Notes: generated by a model not told the origin, from the letters alone. DNA of 64,000 nt from Mycobacteroides abscessus ATCC 19977 (GCF_000069185.1 NC_010397.1:4464001-4528000); one strand, 5' to 3'; positions 1-9,398 are shown, counted from the first letter of the stretch. A program made the numbers and translations.

Positions 1-700
1 CGCCACGCGCCCAGTACACCTGCTTAGCCGTCGGCTCGTAGGCCGCACGAATGACGTTTACCTGGGTGGGGTGGATCGCCACCTTGGCGTCGAACCCCAC
101 CGCCACCGCGTCGTCCGCCTCCGCGCGCAGTCCGTCCAGAGCCTTGATGTCGAGATACACCGCATCCAGGGCAATTCGGCCGAATGCCTTTGCCGCCAAG
201 AGAGTCTGAGAACGAACATGCTGTGCGACATCGCGATAGCTGCCGTCGGGCCATCTGTTGTTGGTGCCCCACGTCGCGGCGAATAGGTCCTCTGCACCCC
301 ACATCGCCGCGACGACGTTTCCTGGGCGCACCAGTTCGGCGACATTGAGTGCGCCCATCGGGGTTTCGACCAGCACCACCACGTTAAGTGGGGCCAGGCC
401 CAGCACCTGGTCCGCGTGCTCACTCTTGGCCAGGATCACCGTGGTGTACTCGGTCTGCGCGAGGGCCTCGAGGTCCAGCGCATGATCGGCGGTAGCGGCA
501 GGGTTGAGCCGAACAACTGTGCGGCCGGGATCGAGTGGGGTGCTGATCAACGCATCGCGCGCGGCGGGCCGATCCGCGGCAGCCACCCCGTCCTCAAGAT
601 CGAGAATCACTACATCTGCTGCTACAGCGGCCTTCTCGAACCGCTCCGGGCGATCGGCCGGACAAAAGAGCCAGCCGGGCCCGGCCGTGGCGACGGTCAT
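1..700 (-). CDS. citE: CitE-like HpcH/HpaI aldolase/lyase, 3' end cut by window
   Basis: The minus-strand frame starts at the ATG at 698-700 and runs off the window edge, so about 233 residues are visible of a family usually near 270. Family signatures are visible: LDLEDGV near the N-terminus, VETPMGAL, the GAEDLFA metal-site segment, and FDAKVAIHPTQV close to the cut. CitE-like proteins cleave or form acyl-CoA C-C bonds in a Mg-dependent TIM barrel; the M. tuberculosis homologue Rv2498c lies beside a MaoC gene in a leucine/itaconate-type operon. The start overlaps the upstream maoC stop by four bases, so the two are translationally coupled. The exact substrate is inferred from family only. 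Confidence 0.9.
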   Translation of the reverse strand, partial: MTVATAGPGWLFCPADRPERFEKAAVAADVVILDLEDGVAAADRPAARDALISTPLDPGRTVVRLNPAATADHALDLEALAQTEYTTVILAKSEHADQVLGLAPLNVVVLVETPMGALNVAELVRPGNVVAAMWGAEDLFAATWGTNNRWPDGSYRDVAQHVRSQTLLAAKAFGRIALDAVYLDIKALDGLRAEADDAVAVGFDAKVAIHPTQVNVIRAAYEPTAKQVYWARG

Positions 701-1188
701 GACGGCTGTTCCGCGGGACGCCTTCGCACCATGGTTTTACGCGTCGCCGTGGCAACCACATCACCGCGCTGGTTCCTCCCGGTATGCGCGAAGGTCACAA
801 TACCCTCGCCGGGCCGGCTCTTGGATTCGCGTTTGTCGATCACTTCGGACTCCGCGTACAGGGTGTCGCCGTGGAACAGCGGCGCGGGAAAGGCGATCTC
901 GGAGAATCCCAGATTGCCGACGATCGTGCCCTGGGTCAGTTGCGCGACCGACAGCCCGACCACGGTCGAGAGCGTGAACATCGAGTTCACCAGGCGCTGA
1001 TTGAATGGTGGTAGCGCATCCGAAAACGCCGCGTCGAGGTGCAGTGCCTGAGTGTTCATGGTCAACGTCGTGAACAGCACGTTGTCGGCCTCGGTGATGG
1101 TGCGGCCGGGTCGGTGCAGATAAAGCACATCAGTCTCGAACTCCTCGAACCATAGGCCACGCTGCTCGACGGTTCGCCTTTCGCTCAC
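697..1188 (-). CDS. MaoC-family (hotdog-fold) acyl-CoA dehydratase
   Basis: About 163 residues. The body contains the hotdog-family segments EADNVLFTTLTMNTQALHLD and FHGDTLYAESEVIDKR and the C-terminal region typical of MaoC-like dehydratases, here resembling the Rv2499c/mesaconyl-CoA-hydratase-like group. I chose the GTG at 1186-1188 because a strong GGAGGTGG ribosome site lies just upstream (complement of 1191-1198); an in-frame ATG at 1198-1200 lies on that site and longer starts run into the divergent promoter. It is coupled by four bases to the citE-like gene, suggesting consecutive steps on a hydroxyacyl- or methylmalyl-type CoA ester. Confidence 0.88.
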   Translation of the reverse strand: MSERRTVEQRGLWFEEFETDVLYLHRPGRTITEADNVLFTTLTMNTQALHLDAAFSDALPPFNQRLVNSMFTLSTVVGLSVAQLTQGTIVGNLGFSEIAFPAPLFHGDTLYAESEVIDKRESKSRPGEGIVTFAHTGRNQRGDVVATATRKTMVRRRPAEQPS

Positions 1189-1309
1189 AACCACCTCCAT
1201 GCCCAGCTGGGCGTCCACTTGACGGTGCATCGACACCTTGGATGAAAGCCCGCTACAAGGCAAGGATGGTGAACAAAACTCCCGCCCGGTGAACAGTTGA
1301 ACGCACCAA

Positions 1310-1326
1310 CGTCCACTCAATGGACG
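1310..1326. promoter_or_regulatory. Inverted repeat, possible IclR operator
   Basis: CGTCCA at 1310-1315 and TGGACG at 1321-1326 form a perfect 6-bp dyad with a 5-bp spacer, in the divergent interval between the maoC gene and the iclR gene. It overlaps the first possible ATG of the regulator (1320), which fits autoregulation or a slightly later true start. The assignment to IclR is inference from position. Confidence 0.4.
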
Positions 1327-2099
1327 CGTATGGTGACCTGGTGACCGAAGCTCCCAGCGTGGTGAACCGCACCGCGGCACTGCTGCGTGCGGTCTCGTCC
1401 GACACCGGAACCGGCGTCAGCACCACCGAACTGGCGCGCCGCACGGGCATTCCTCGGGCCACCGCGCATCGCCTGCTGGAGTCGCTGGCAACCGAGGGCC
1501 TCGTGGAACGCGACGCACGGTCCGGCCAATGGTTCCTGGGCCCCGAGATCTATGTCCTGGGTGCCGCATCGGCGCCCCGCTACAACATCACCGAGAAGGC
1601 GGCGGCCGACGTGGCGGCGCTGGCACGCGACACCGGCGAGAGCGCCTTCTTTTCCCTGCGCCGCGGCGATCACACCGTCGTGCTGCTCGCCGAGGACGGC
1701 GACTTCCCGATTCGCTCGCACGTGCTGTACGAGGGCGCACGATTTCCACTTGGAGTGGTCTCGTCAGGCATGGCCGTCCTGGCATATCTACCCGACGCGG
1801 CGATTCACGCCTACCTGGAGAGGGCAGACCTACAGTCGGAATGGGGCAACGGCTTTCGTATCGATGCCGTGTGGGAACGCGTCGCTCTGACCCGTAAGAC
1901 CGGCTGGGCCGTCAATCCCGGCCAGGTAGTGGAAGGTTCCTGGGGGATGGCGGCAGCAGTCTTCGATGCCAACCAAAACCCCATCGGCGCACTGACTTTG
2001 ACCGGAATAGAGGCACGATTCAACGCCGATCGGCAGCCGGTACTGGGACAACTGCTGCTCCGGCACGCACACCGACTCAGCCGGACGGTGCGACGTTAG
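1320..2099 (+). CDS. IclR-family transcriptional regulator
   Basis: 259 residues. The N-terminal winged helix-turn-helix reads STTELARRTGIPRATAHRLL and is followed by the GLVERD wing; the C-terminal half is the usual IclR effector (GAF-like) domain with the conserved GxxxxLPLG-like and SSG segments (RFPLGVVSSGMAVLAY). It is divergent from the maoC-citE operon, its most likely target. The start is uncertain: ATG at 1320 has no clear ribosome site and a GTG at 1341 would give a 252-residue protein. The last four bases overlap the convergent lysG stop. Confidence 0.92.
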   Translation: MDAYGDLVTEAPSVVNRTAALLRAVSSDTGTGVSTTELARRTGIPRATAHRLLESLATEGLVERDARSGQWFLGPEIYVLGAASAPRYNITEKAAADVAALARDTGESAFFSLRRGDHTVVLLAEDGDFPIRSHVLYEGARFPLGVVSSGMAVLAYLPDAAIHAYLERADLQSEWGNGFRIDAVWERVALTRKTGWAVNPGQVVEGSWGMAAAVFDANQNPIGALTLTGIEARFNADRQPVLGQLLLRHAHRLSRTVRR

Positions 2100-2968
2100 C
2101 GGCTCCGGCGAAGGACAGTGGCCGCCTCGCGTACCGCCGACGTGATCGCACTCAGCGTGGACGATTCAAACTTCCAGTGTTGCCAATACAGCGGCACATC
2201 GAGATACCGCCCGGGTGCCAACTCAACGAGGCCCTCTCGGCCCAGCTGCTCGGGCATCATCCCCCAACCCAAGCCTGCCCGTAGCGCCGCGGTGAACCCG
2301 ACCGTAGTCGGTACGCAATGTCCGGCAACGACGACATCTCGACGGAAAAGCTTGCGCAAGAACTGGTCTTGTAGAGCATCTCGTCGATCCCATCGGATCA
2401 ACGGCGCCTGCCGAACCTTGTCGATACCCGAGTCCAACAGACCATCGGGCAGGTGACGCTCGACGTACTCCGGTGAGGCCATTCCGAAATATCGCATGGC
2501 GCCCAGTGACTCTGAACGACATCCTGCGATGGGCCTCGGTTCCGTGGTCACCGCCGCCATGACAACTCCTGCACGGAGGAGTTCTGCCGAGTGGTCCTGA
2601 TCCTCGATACGGATGTCGATGAGCACACCATCGGGAATCTGTGAGACCACCGACCCCATCCACGTACCGAACGAGTCCGCATTCACCGCAATCGCAACTC
2701 GTATCGGAACGCCCCCGCCCATCTCCTGGAGCGCTTCGCGTTCCAGGGTGCCGATCTGAGCGGCGAGCCGCATCAAAGAAGTACCTGCATCGGTTGCTAC
2801 ACAGGGCTTTTCCCGACGGACGAGTACCTGACCCACGGACCGCTCAAGAGCCTTAACTCGCTGACTGACCGCCGACGGCGTAATCATCAATCGCCGGGCG
2901 GCGGCATCAAAGCTGCCTTCGTCGACAACGGCGGCAAAGGCAACAAGTTGCTGCGAGTCCAGACTCAC
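2096..2968 (-). CDS. lysG: LysG/ArgP-type LysR regulator of lysine export
   Basis: 290 residues, full length for a LysR regulator. The N-terminal helix-turn-helix (FDAAARRLMITPSAVSQRVK) and following wing match the LysG/ArgP group, which sense basic amino acids and activate lysE. In mycobacteria lysG normally sits divergent and adjacent to lysE; here lysE starts 5.3 kb away at 8261, with an mmpS/mmpL/tetR/epimerase block between. The start is GTG at 2966-2968. On the minus strand a TAGAAT box lies 7 bases upstream, suggesting a leaderless transcript. mmpL is upstream on the same strand with almost no gap, so read-through into lysG is possible. Confidence 0.88.
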   Translation of the reverse strand: MSLDSQQLVAFAAVVDEGSFDAAARRLMITPSAVSQRVKALERSVGQVLVRREKPCVATDAGTSLMRLAAQIGTLEREALQEMGGGVPIRVAIAVNADSFGTWMGSVVSQIPDGVLIDIRIEDQDHSAELLRAGVVMAAVTTEPRPIAGCRSESLGAMRYFGMASPEYVERHLPDGLLDSGIDKVRQAPLIRWDRRDALQDQFLRKLFRRDVVVAGHCVPTTVGFTAALRAGLGWGMMPEQLGREGLVELAPGRYLDVPLYWQHWKFESSTLSAITSAVREAATVLRRSR

Positions 2969-3003
2969 CTTAGAGATTCTAATGCAGACTAGGAACCATG
3001 AGC
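2959..3003. repeat. Direct repeat copy 1 containing a LysR box (lysG side)
   Basis: These 45 bases match 8180-8224 in the same orientation at 40 of 45 positions, with 2962-2987 identical to 8183-8208. The repeat holds TTAGAGATTCTAA (2970-2982), a perfect TTAGA-N3-TCTAA dyad that fits the T-N11-A LysR box, and the first bases of lysG. It marks one border of the block inserted between lysG and lysE. Confidence 0.85.
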
Positions 3004-3010
3004 AGCCTTC

Positions 3011-5911
3011 TCACGCCCGCACGGCTTCCGCCGCGCCAGCGTGCAGCGGTTGCGGCCAGGGCTGTGGGCGGGGTCTGGGCCGAACCACCATCGGCCACCA
3101 GAACCAGCGCCCCAGCAGGCTGGCGATAGACGGAGTCATGAAAGACCGCACTACCAGGGTGTCGAACAGTAATCCCAGCCCGATGGTCGTGCCGATCTGG
3201 CCGATGACAGTGAAACTGCTGACCATCATTCCCATCATCGTGAAAGCGAAAACCAGCCCCGCGGAAGTAACCACCGAGCCCGTTCCCGCCATCGACCGGA
3301 TAGTGCCGGTGTGTAGCCCGGCGTGAAGCTCTTCCTTCATGCGGGATACCAGCAGCAGGTTGTAGTCCGCCCCGACGGCGAGCAGGATGATCACGGCCAT
3401 CGGCAGGACCATCCAGTGCAGTGGGGTGCCAATGATGTGCTGCCACAGCAGCACCGACAATCCGAACGAGGCGCCAAGGCTCAGGACCACGGTTCCGACA
3501 ATGACAGCTGCGGCAACTACCGCCCGCGTGAGCAGCACCATGATCAGGAAGATAAGGATCAGCGCGGCGACCGCGGCGATAAGCAGATCGTAGTCGGCAC
3601 CTTCTTGCATATCCTTGTACAGAGCGGCGCTGCCGCCGACGTAGATCGACGAGCCCTCGAGCGGTGTGCCCTTGATGGCGTCCTCGGCGGCGGTCTTGAG
3701 TGGCTCGACGCGTGACGTTCCTTCTTCGGTGAGCGGATCACTCTGGTGAAAGATGGTGAACCGCACAGCATGACCGTTCGGCGAGACGAACAGCTTGATG
3801 CCGCTCTTGAAATCGGCCGTCTCGAACGCTTCCGGAGGAAGGTAGAACGAATCATCGTTCTTCGCGTCATCGAATGCCTGCCCCATCGCAGAGGCATTGG
3901 CCTGCATCGCCATAGTCTGGTCCTGCTGCGCTTTCTGCACTTGATACTGGCTGAGCATGATCTGCTTCTGCTCTTTCATCGAGGCGATCATCGGCGGCAT
4001 CAGTACGACCATCTGCGGCATGAGGCCGGCCATACGCTGGATATCAGGCACCAAGGTGTCGAAATCGTCCGACATCAGGCTGATGCCGTCCAGGGCGTCG
4101 AACACTGATCGCAGTGCCCAACACATCGGAATATCGAAGCAGTGCTTCTCCCAGTAGAAGTAGTTTCGTATCGGACGGAACTGATCATCGAAGTTGGACA
4201 TGTTGTCCCGCAGCTGATTAATGTCCTGCGCCGTATTTTTCATATTGGCGGACATGCTGGCGGTCACCTCTGCCATCTGCTGCGTGATGGCCTGCATCTT
4301 CTCCATCGAATCGATGGTGACCTGCATGGCGTCGGCCTGCTTGAGCAGGTTCGCGAAGTTGGCCTGGCTGTAGTCGTTGGTCAGAGTCTGCGCGGTATTG
4401 GCTGTGCTCATGTTGAACGGTATCGACGTGTGCTTGATCGGCTTGCCGTCCGGTCGGGTTATCGTCTGCACCTGTGCGATTCCGCGCACGCGGGCAAGCG
4501 CTTTGGCTATCTTGTCGATCACCAGAAAATCAGCGGGGTTCCTCAGGTCGTGATCGGATTCGACCAACAGGAGGTCCGGGTTCATCTTGGCTTTAGAGAA
4601 ATGCCGGTCCGCTGCCGCATAGCCGACATTCGCGGGCACCTGCCCCGGCAAGTAGATCCGGTCGTTATAGGTGGTGTGATAGCCCGGCAGGGTGAGCAAC
4701 CCAACCAGCGCCATCGTGACCGCCGCCACCAGGATCGCGCCCGGCCAGCGGACTGTCGCGGCGCCCACACGCCGCCAGCCACGTGCCTTCCCAGCGCCCT
4801 TGGGTTCCAGCACATTACCGAAGCGGCTGGCCACCGAGATCAATGCGGGACCAAGAGTCAGCGCCATCGCGACAACGATCGCCATGCCGATCGACAACGG
4901 GATACCCGTGGTCTTGAAGTAAGGCAGCCGGGTGAAATGCAGACAGAATGTCGCGCCGGCAATGGTGAGACCCGAGGCCAGTACCACGTGCGCGGTTCCA
5001 TGGAACATGGTGTAGTAGGCAGATTCTCGATCTTCGCCGGCCCGGCGCGCCTCTTGATAGCGTCCTATCAGAAATATGGCGTAGTCGGTGGCCGCCGCGA
5101 TCGCCAGTGTCACCACGAGGCTGGTGGCGAACGATGTCAATCCAAATGCGTTGTGATAGCTGAGGAGTGCCACCAGGCCGCGCGCACTGGCCAGCTCCAG
5201 CATGACCATCGCCACCACGATGACCATCGTGATCACCGACCGGTACACCAGCAGAAGCATCACCATGATGACCCCGAAGGTGACCAGCTCGATCAGCTCC
5301 ATGCTGTCGTTGGCAACGATTTCTTGGTCTGCCGAGGTTGTCGCCGGTCCTGTGACATAGACCCGCACACCCGGTGACGGCGGGACTGCCGCGGTGATAT
5401 GACGAACAGCCTCCACCGATTCATTGGCCAGCGCCTCACCCTGATCACCGGCGATATAGACCTGAACGTAAGCGGCCTTTCCGTCGCTGCTCTGCGCCGC
5501 AGCGGCGGTAAGTGCGTCAGCCCAGAAATCCTGAACGTGCTGCACATGCGTGGTGTCGGCACGCAGGTCGCGAACCATCTGGTCATAGAATCGGTGCGCA
5601 TCCGCTCCCAGCGACTGCTCGCCCTCCAGCACGATCATCACCGAACTGCTCGTTTTGAACTCCTCGAACACCTCGCCGACCCGTTTGGTCGCGATCATCG
5701 CGGGAGCGTCGTTGGGGCTCATCGATACCGCTCTCATGTGCCCGACCTCCTCCAGCTGGGGCACAACGGTATTGAGCGCGATGGTAACCGCGATCCAGCC
5801 CAGCACAATGGGCACTGCGAGCACACGGATCATCCTGGGAAGCCACGGACGGGCCGCATGGCGCGCAGCCGGGAATGCGTCGGTAGTTGGGTCGTTCATG
5901 GGCTTGCTCAT
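3011..5911 (-). CDS. mmpL5: MmpL-family RND transporter
   Basis: 966 residues, normal for MmpL. Order: short cytoplasmic N-terminus, TM1 (about residue 28), first periplasmic porter domain, TM2-6 with the proton-relay motif ATDYAIF in TM4, a long periplasmic loop with a Met/Gln-rich coiled coil (about residues 500-690), then TM7-12 with GADYNLLL in TM10. The Pro/Arg-rich C-terminal tail is short. The start overlaps the mmpS stop by four bases. Such pairs export lipids, siderophores or drugs. The symbol rests on gene order (TetR-controlled MmpS5/MmpL5 locus of M. abscessus, linked to thiacetazone-analogue efflux), recalled and not computed. Confidence 0.9.
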   Translation of the reverse strand: MSKPMNDPTTDAFPAARHAARPWLPRMIRVLAVPIVLGWIAVTIALNTVVPQLEEVGHMRAVSMSPNDAPAMIATKRVGEVFEEFKTSSSVMIVLEGEQSLGADAHRFYDQMVRDLRADTTHVQHVQDFWADALTAAAAQSSDGKAAYVQVYIAGDQGEALANESVEAVRHITAAVPPSPGVRVYVTGPATTSADQEIVANDSMELIELVTFGVIMVMLLLVYRSVITMVIVVAMVMLELASARGLVALLSYHNAFGLTSFATSLVVTLAIAAATDYAIFLIGRYQEARRAGEDRESAYYTMFHGTAHVVLASGLTIAGATFCLHFTRLPYFKTTGIPLSIGMAIVVAMALTLGPALISVASRFGNVLEPKGAGKARGWRRVGAATVRWPGAILVAAVTMALVGLLTLPGYHTTYNDRIYLPGQVPANVGYAAADRHFSKAKMNPDLLLVESDHDLRNPADFLVIDKIAKALARVRGIAQVQTITRPDGKPIKHTSIPFNMSTANTAQTLTNDYSQANFANLLKQADAMQVTIDSMEKMQAITQQMAEVTASMSANMKNTAQDINQLRDNMSNFDDQFRPIRNYFYWEKHCFDIPMCWALRSVFDALDGISLMSDDFDTLVPDIQRMAGLMPQMVVLMPPMIASMKEQKQIMLSQYQVQKAQQDQTMAMQANASAMGQAFDDAKNDDSFYLPPEAFETADFKSGIKLFVSPNGHAVRFTIFHQSDPLTEEGTSRVEPLKTAAEDAIKGTPLEGSSIYVGGSAALYKDMQEGADYDLLIAAVAALILIFLIMVLLTRAVVAAAVIVGTVVLSLGASFGLSVLLWQHIIGTPLHWMVLPMAVIILLAVGADYNLLLVSRMKEELHAGLHTGTIRSMAGTGSVVTSAGLVFAFTMMGMMVSSFTVIGQIGTTIGLGLLFDTLVVRSFMTPSIASLLGRWFWWPMVVRPRPRPQPWPQPLHAGAAEAVRA

Positions 5912-6342
5912 GCGGCCTTCACCAGGCAGTAGGTCTCCGCGTTCACACCGGTCACCACCCTTTCGTCTTTGACGTCGTTATCGACGGTGATGCGGCAGCC
6001 GATGTCCTGCCCGTCCCCTTGCGCGAACAGGGTGGGCATGACCGAGGGCAATGTGGTGCTCAGCGTCAATGACCACGGCAAAGGCACCTCACTCACCCGC
6101 TGCGGTATTGCGTTGAGATCCCGGTAGTTAATGACGGCAGTTGCCGCCGAACCGAAGACCTCATACGTCACAACCTTGGGGTTGAACCTCTCCGCGGTAT
6201 CCGAATTCCTCGGTGTCACTACGAACGGCGTCGCACCAAAGTTGGTGCGTAAATGCATGACGGTAATGCTGCCGATCGCTACCGCCGCTACCACCAGCAT
6301 CGGAAGCCACACCCGCTTGGCAACCCTGATCATCGCAGCCAC
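5908..6342 (-). CDS. mmpS5: MmpS-family accessory membrane protein
   Basis: 144 residues. One N-terminal transmembrane helix (about residues 11-29) is followed by a periplasmic beta-rich domain with the family features [18 protein letters not shown] and a Cys pair ([17 protein letters not shown]). MmpS proteins act as periplasmic adaptors for their cognate MmpL. The gene is first in the mmpS-mmpL operon, overlaps mmpL by four bases, and is divergent from a tetR gene with a palindrome in between. Confidence 0.92.
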   Translation of the reverse strand: MAAMIRVAKRVWLPMLVVAAVAIGSITVMHLRTNFGATPFVVTPRNSDTAERFNPKVVTYEVFGSAATAVINYRDLNAIPQRVSEVPLPWSLTLSTTLPSVMPTLFAQGDGQDIGCRITVDNDVKDERVVTGVNAETYCLVKAA

Positions 6343-6485
6343 CCCGTCCCGCTAGTCGCGCAGCGGCGCAAGGGTTTCCCGGGTGTCAATCCGGTGCCGT
6401 GGAATGCGATCACGGTGCGGCCCTTTCTGAGTTGGATGTCACGGGCCGGATGAAGCCGGCAGGGTCAGCAGAAATCTATGGGTAA

Positions 6486-6508
6486 AAGTGGATAGAGTCA
6501 ATCCACTT
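6486..6508. promoter_or_regulatory. Palindromic operator, probable TetR site for mmpS-mmpL
   Basis: AAGTGGAT (6486-6493) and ATCCACTT (6501-6508) form a perfect 8-bp inverted repeat with a 7-bp spacer, one base short of ten-base arms. It lies in the divergent mmpS/tetR interval, 10 bases before the tetR GTG start. Position and size fit a TetR dimer-pair operator. Confidence 0.7.
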
Positions 6509-6518
6509 ATGGCGAAGT

Positions 6519-7208
6519 GTGGCGAGCGATACACTCGTCGGCGTGAACGGCCGTGAAGTGGCGCATCGCCCCCTGCGGAAAGACGCCGAACGTAACCGGA
6601 AGCGTGTAATCGCCGCCGCACGCGAACTTTTCGCAGTCCATGGCCTTGAGTCGACGCTCAACGAGGTGGCGCACCATGCGGGGCTCGGCGTCGGGACCGT
6701 GTACCGCCGCTTTCCCACGAAAGAGGCCCTTTTCGAGGCAATTTACGTCGACGGAATGGACCAGCTCAGCGGGTTGGCGGAAGCGGCACTTCGCCATGAG
6801 AACTCCTGGGAGGGGTTCGAGTGGTTCGTACATCAGATGTGCGAAATCACCGCCACAAACCGGGGTTTGCGAGAAATCGCCTTCAGTAAGGCACACGGCG
6901 GCGATCACGTCGAGGCCGGCCGGGCACGACTCCTGCCGCTACTGTCAAAAGTCGTTGAAAGGGCACAGGAAGACGGCTACCTCCGCCCAGAGGCATCCGC
7001 GACCGACATGCCCTTCTTCGGAGTGCTTACCGGTGCGGTCAGCGAATTCGCCGGAGAAGTCAATGCCGACCTGTGGCGCCGCTACATGGCAATCCTCATC
7101 GAGGGCATGCGAAGACGCGACGACCAAGAGCGCTTGGAGGTCGATGCACTCGATGAGGCACAGATCGACGCTGCCATGACGACCTGGCAACCAGCCGGAT
7201 CCGGGTGA
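6519..7208 (+). CDS. TetR-family repressor divergent from mmpS-mmpL
   Basis: 229 residues. The TetR helix-turn-helix covers about residues 25-70 (RVIAAARELFAVHG, then VAHHAGLGVGTVYRRFPTKE), followed by a helical ligand domain. It is divergent from mmpS and overlaps the downstream epimerase by four bases. By position it represses the efflux pair, and it corresponds to the regulator recalled as MAB_4384 in M. abscessus. The start may be the GTG at 6519 or the GTG at 6543; the latter leaves the palindrome fully outside the gene. Confidence 0.9.
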   Translation: MASDTLVGVNGREVAHRPLRKDAERNRKRVIAAARELFAVHGLESTLNEVAHHAGLGVGTVYRRFPTKEALFEAIYVDGMDQLSGLAEAALRHENSWEGFEWFVHQMCEITATNRGLREIAFSKAHGGDHVEAGRARLLPLLSKVVERAQEDGYLRPEASATDMPFFGVLTGAVSEFAGEVNADLWRRYMAILIEGMRRRDDQERLEVDALDEAQIDAAMTTWQPAGSG

Positions 7209-8179
7209 CCGATATGACACAACGCGCATTCGTCACCGGCGCCAATGGATTCGTGGGGCGCTCACTGTCACTGCGTCTCCGCACCTTGGGCTGGCAGGTC
7301 AGCGGCGTCGATCTCGTGGCAGACCCCGCACACAACATCCAGGGCGGCGATATCAACACCGCCGGGCCTTGGATGACGGAAGCCGCGGCAGCGGATGCGA
7401 TCTTCCACACCGCGGCCGTGGTCTCGAATATCGCGGATTCCGACACCGCCTGGCGGGTCAATGTCCTTGGAACGAAAAAAGTTATCGACGCAACCGCTCC
7501 TGGCGCGGTGTTCGTGCATCTGTCGTCCGTCAGGGCGTTCTCCGACCTTGATTTTCCCGACATGGTGACCGAAGAGCACCCGGTACGGACAGACGGGAAC
7601 GCTTACGTCGACACGAAGGTCGCCAGCGAGCAGGTGGTACTGCAAGCCCATGGTGCCGGCCGGATAGATGCCCGAATCGCGCGCCCCGGCGATATTTACG
7701 GGCCGGGATCGCGGCCCTGGACAATCCTGCCGGTGGAGATGATCCGCAGTCGCCAGTTCGTGTTGCCCGCGATGGGGCGCGGAGTCTTTTCGCCGATCTA
7801 TATCGATGACCTGGTCGAGGGCGTCGTCGCGTTGGGCTCCGGCGGCGCGGCGAGCGGTCAGGTTTTCACAATCTCGGGCGGTGTCGGCGTGACGTGCGCA
7901 CAGTTCTTCGGGCACTACCACCGCATGCTCGACCGCCGCGGCCCGCTGGTTCTGCCGACCGCGGCCGCAGTCGGCCTCGCAACGGTGAAGGCGAGAGTAC
8001 TTGCGCTCTCCGGCAAGGCGACTGAGGCCAACGCCATCTCCGTTCGGTACCTCGCACGAACCGGAAGCTATTCGATTGCCAAGGCGCAGCGGATTCTCGG
8101 GTTCGAGCCGCGATTCAGCCTCGATGCGGGCATGCGGGCCACCGAGATCTGGCTGCGCGATCAGGGCTACCTGGACTAG
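7205..8179 (+). CDS. NAD-dependent epimerase/dehydratase (extended SDR)
   Basis: 324 residues. The N-terminal Rossmann motif is TGANGFVG, and the catalytic pair of extended SDRs appears as YVDTK after a conserved SSV strand (FVHLSSVRAF). The C-terminal half matches the 3-beta-hydroxysteroid-dehydrogenase/epimerase group, so a sterol, sugar or ketone substrate is possible. It is co-transcribed with tetR (GTG start overlapping its stop; an ATG at 7214 is an alternative). As a partner of an efflux regulator its role is unknown. It is the last gene of the block between the direct repeats. Confidence 0.85.
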   Translation: MTDMTQRAFVTGANGFVGRSLSLRLRTLGWQVSGVDLVADPAHNIQGGDINTAGPWMTEAAAADAIFHTAAVVSNIADSDTAWRVNVLGTKKVIDATAPGAVFVHLSSVRAFSDLDFPDMVTEEHPVRTDGNAYVDTKVASEQVVLQAHGAGRIDARIARPGDIYGPGSRPWTILPVEMIRSRQFVLPAMGRGVFSPIYIDDLVEGVVALGSGGAASGQVFTISGGVGVTCAQFFGHYHRMLDRRGPLVLPTAAAVGLATVKARVLALSGKATEANAISVRYLARTGSYSIAKAQRILGFEPRFSLDAGMRATEIWLRDQGYLD

Positions 8180-8224
8180 CCGGACTCACCTTAGAGATTC
8201 TAATGCAGGCTAAGAATCATTAGC
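8180..8224. repeat. Direct repeat copy 2 containing a LysR box (lysE side)
   Basis: Second copy of the 2959-3003 sequence, 40 of 45 positions identical, same orientation. The LysR box TTAGAGATTCTAA is at 8191-8203. It sits directly upstream of lysE, where LysG would be expected to bind. It begins immediately after the epimerase stop. Confidence 0.85.
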
Positions 8225-8260
8225 TGTACTGCAGCTTCGTATCACCCTAACGTCGTCGTC

Positions 8261-8857
8261 GTGACCGTTCTTTTCCTCGGCTTTCTCACGGGAATGTCGC
8301 TGATCGCCGCCATCGGCGCCCAGAATGCGTTCGTACTACGCCAGGGCATTCGCAGCGAGCATGTGCTGCCGGTGATCGCCGTGTGCATCACCGGCGACTT
8401 CCTGCTCATCGCTGCGGGAATCGGCGGGCTCGGCGGACTGATCACTGCCACACCCAGCCTGCTCACGGTGGCCAAGGTGGGTGGCGCCGCATTCCTGATC
8501 GGCTACGGGCTGATGGCCGCCCGCCGCGCGCTGCGCCCCGGCACGTTGGTGCCGGCGGAATCAAACCCGGCGCGGCTCGGCGCAGTCTTGTTGACTGCGT
8601 TGGCCATTACCTTCTTGAACCCGCACGTCTACCTCGACACCGTGGTGCTCTTGGGCTCGCTGGCCAATGCTCATCGGGACGCGCGCTGGCTGTTCGGAGC
8701 AGGTGCTCTGACCGCAAGTGTCACCTGGTTCGTCGGCCTCGGCTATGGCGCACGCTATCTCGCCGGGGTGTTCGAGCGCCCGGGGACCTGGCGGATGCTC
8801 GATGCCGGAATAGCCGTGGTGATGCTGGCGCTGGGGGTTTCATTGCTGGTCAGCTAG
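8261..8857 (+). CDS. lysE: LysE-family basic amino acid exporter
   Basis: 198 residues with the five to six hydrophobic helices of the LysE superfamily. The hallmark near TM1 is [18 protein letters not shown], and the later [18 protein letters not shown] is also diagnostic. LysE exports L-lysine and L-arginine and is normally activated by LysG when intracellular basic amino acids rise. The GTG start at 8261 lies 37 bases after a LysR-box repeat. lysG itself is displaced to 2096-2968. Confidence 0.92.
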   Translation: MTVLFLGFLTGMSLIAAIGAQNAFVLRQGIRSEHVLPVIAVCITGDFLLIAAGIGGLGGLITATPSLLTVAKVGGAAFLIGYGLMAARRALRPGTLVPAESNPARLGAVLLTALAITFLNPHVYLDTVVLLGSLANAHRDARWLFGAGALTASVTWFVGLGYGARYLAGVFERPGTWRMLDAGIAVVMLALGVSLLVS

Positions 8858-8873
8858 CCCAAACTCATCCTTG

Positions 8874-8912
8874 CCGAACCATCTGGTTCGGTGCTAGCGT
8901 CTTCCCGAACCA
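8874..8912. promoter_or_regulatory. Three CCGAACCA half-sites, probable TetR operator
   Basis: CCGAACCA at 8874-8881 and its complement TGGTTCGG at 8884-8891 form a perfect 18-bp palindrome with a 2-bp centre. A third CCGAACCA is at 8905-8912, just before the ribosome site of the DUF4334 gene. The most likely ligand is the TetR protein encoded at the end of this operon (10459-11049). No T-tract follows, so a terminator is unlikely. Confidence 0.65.
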
Positions 8913-8930
8913 AATGACTTGGGAGGAATG

Positions 8931-9398
8931 ATGGACGCACACAAGGCCCGTACCCGGTTCACCGAACTTCGGAGGCAACGCGACATCAACCCGACCGAGC
9001 TCGACGAGATCTGGGCGGCCCTGGACACCGTCCGCATCGAGGACATTCTGGGCAGCTGGAAGGGCGACGAATTCCACACCGGGCACAGGATGAACGGCCA
9101 GTTGGCGGCGGCACGCTGGTACGGCAAGGTCTTCAAGTCCATCAATGACGTCGAGCCCATCGTCTGCTACGACAATGACGGAAAATTGTTCTCCAACAAC
9201 GAGCTGAGCCTCGGCGGCGCGACACTGTGGGAGGTCGAGTTTCGCGGTGAGGTCACCGCCACCATGGTCTACGACGGCCAGCCTGTCTTCGATCACTTCA
9301 AACGAGTGGACGGCTCAACGTTGTTCGGCATCATGAATGGCAAGCGCCAACGGCAGAGTGGCAGCTACCTTTACTTCCTCCTTGAGCGAGACCAGTGA
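8931..9398 (+). CDS. GXWXG/DUF4334 domain protein
   Basis: 155 residues from the ATG at 8931, chosen because GGGAGGA (8921-8927) is correctly spaced; an ATG at 8928 is too close. The N-terminal GXWXG motif appears as GSWKG, followed by DEFHTGHRM, and the DUF4334 half contains VYDGQPVFDHFKRVDG. No enzyme activity is established for this family; it looks like a small lipocalin-like binding fold. It is first in an operon with an alcohol dehydrogenase and a TetR regulator, all overlapping by about four bases, which suggests a role in aldehyde or alcohol handling. Confidence 0.88.
   Translation: MDAHKARTRFTELRRQRDINPTELDEIWAALDTVRIEDILGSWKGDEFHTGHRMNGQLAAARWYGKVFKSINDVEPIVCYDNDGKLFSNNELSLGGATLWEVEFRGEVTATMVYDGQPVFDHFKRVDGSTLFGIMNGKRQRQSGSYLYFLLERDQ

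Noticed and set aside
4142..5377. Long plus-strand open frame antisense to mmpL
   Set aside because: His/Arg-rich shadow with no family features; the minus strand carries a full MmpL with conserved motifs.
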